NCBI GenBank assembly: GCA_015709205.1
Contig: JACCQO010000001.1
Location: forward strand, 1 to 64,000
Source of the DNA: Desulfovibrionaceae bacterium
GTDB taxonomy: Bacteria > Desulfobacterota > Desulfovibrionia > Desulfovibrionales > Desulfovibrionaceae
Direction: 5' to 3'
Length of the DNA: 64,000 nucleotides
Shown here: piece by piece, positions 63,638 through 64,000 of the stretch
How positions within the stretch are numbered: the stretch's first letter is position 1
How the letters are laid out: every line of letters begins with the position of its first letter
Made by a program: the position numbers and the translations under genes
The notes under the pieces: model-generated
Database searches by the model: none
The model's input: only the letters and a program-made list of their open reading frames with translations
What the model was told of the DNA's origin: nothing

Positions 63638-63668
63638 AAAAAAAGCCGGGAGGGCTGTGCCTCCCGGC
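63638..63668 (-). terminator. Intrinsic terminator of the histidine-rich protein gene
   Basis: A perfect 9-bp stem (63645-63653 with 63660-63668) and a 6-base loop are followed on the minus strand by T7. It lies about 47 bases after the stop at 63715. Confidence 0.93.
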
Positions 63669-63714
63669 GTTGCGGCCGTTGCGCGCACCCCCCCGGCGTC
63701 GCGCGCCGAAACGC

Positions 63715-64000
63715 TCAATCGTGGGGATGATCGTGCCCGTCCCCGCCCTCGTGGGCGTGGGCCGCGTCGGTGCTGTGCGCGCCGTGGCCGTGGGTGTGCT
63801 CGTGGGAGTGTTCGGCCTCGTGGGTGTGGATGTGATCGTGGCCGTGGGTGTGCCCGTGCTCGTGCACGTGGCAGTGCTCGTGGGTGTGCGTGGTGCCGTC
63901 GGCGTGGGTGTGCTCGTGCACATGGCTGTGCTCGTGCTCGTGGGTGTGCTCGTGGGCCTGGTCGGTAACGTGCCCATGGGCGTGGCTGTGCTCGCGCCGC
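63715..64000 (-). CDS. Histidine-rich metal-binding protein, C-terminal part, cut by the window edge
   Basis: At least 95 residues are read without interruption to the end of the window, so the start is outside. Roughly 40 percent are histidine, in HEHTH, HTHGHDH and HGHGAH strings with Asp, Glu and Gly, ending GHDHPHD. Such tails bind nickel, zinc or cobalt, as in CDF or ZIP transporters, nickel chaperones (HypB, SlyD) or free histidine-rich storage proteins. Which one cannot be told without the N-terminal part. A terminator follows. Confidence 0.8.
   Translation of the reverse strand, partial: RREHSHAHGHVTDQAHEHTHEHEHSHVHEHTHADGTTHTHEHCHVHEHGHTHGHDHIHTHEAEHSHEHTHGHGAHSTDAAHAHEGGDGHDHPHD

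Overview
The window is a high-GC (about two-thirds G+C) bacterial chromosome segment. Its gene content points to a sulfate-reducing member of the Desulfovibrionaceae: a nifI-type molybdenum nitrogenase cluster, a DUF169 protein beside a TauE/SafE permease, many hybrid sensor kinases and HDOD or HD-GYP response regulators, and an infA gene next to a single-RRM RNA-binding protein. This is inference from gene content; there is no rRNA here to confirm it. No tRNA, rRNA, CRISPR array, transposase or integrase was recognised. Most long open frames antisense to the listed genes are GC-bias shadows.

Layout. 0.9-7.5 kb: pyruvate carboxylase, an HDOD response regulator, a YbaK-type deacylase and an MscS channel. 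7.8-22.5 kb: a complete phosphonate (C-P lyase) region organised as a divergon around the GntR regulator phnF. The plus strand carries phnGHIJKLM then phnCDE. The minus strand carries a hexapeptide acyltransferase, a second phnM, a DUF1045 2H-phosphoesterase-like protein, phnN and a HAD phosphatase. No phnP is present, and the DUF1045 protein is a candidate to supply that step. 22.6-29.8 kb: a compact minus-strand operon encoding a PhnD-like lipoprotein, a membrane histidine kinase with a nine-cysteine insert, a lone receiver protein, a PEP-synthase-like protein without its PEP-binding barrel, and a dual-specificity phosphatase fused to a YkgJ-like cysteine domain. It looks like an undescribed phospho-signalling system and is one of the most interesting parts of the window. 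29.9-32.7 kb: a membrane protein with a repeat tail, TauE/SafE, and DUF169. 33-37.6 kb: two acyl-CoA synthetase plus XRE-cupin regulator pairs. 37.6-38.7 kb: a decayed ~345-bp tandem duplication, infA, and an RRM protein whose terminator sits directly in front of infA.

39.3-54.5 kb is the nitrogen-fixation region. nifV, with a small membrane peptide behind it, diverges from nifH-nifI1-nifI2-nifD-nifK-(NifB-like pseudoenzyme)-ferredoxin-GNAT-nifE-nifN-nifB. Both directions have a sigma-54 promoter, with one shared palindromic activator-site candidate between them. nifA and a Nif11-domain gene lie convergently behind nifB. The Nif11 gene also has a sigma-54-type promoter. The NifB-like protein keeps the SAM-binding GPGDP motif and the NifX-like tail but has lost every radical-SAM cysteine.

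54.7-63.3 kb: three consecutive response regulators (one degenerate HD-GYP, one intact HD-GYP, one HDOD paralogous to the one at 4.6 kb) face two large hybrid or PAS-type sensor kinases. The window ends inside a histidine-rich metal-binding protein gene. Gene spacing is tight, with many ATGA and TGATG overlaps, so most clusters are probably single transcripts.
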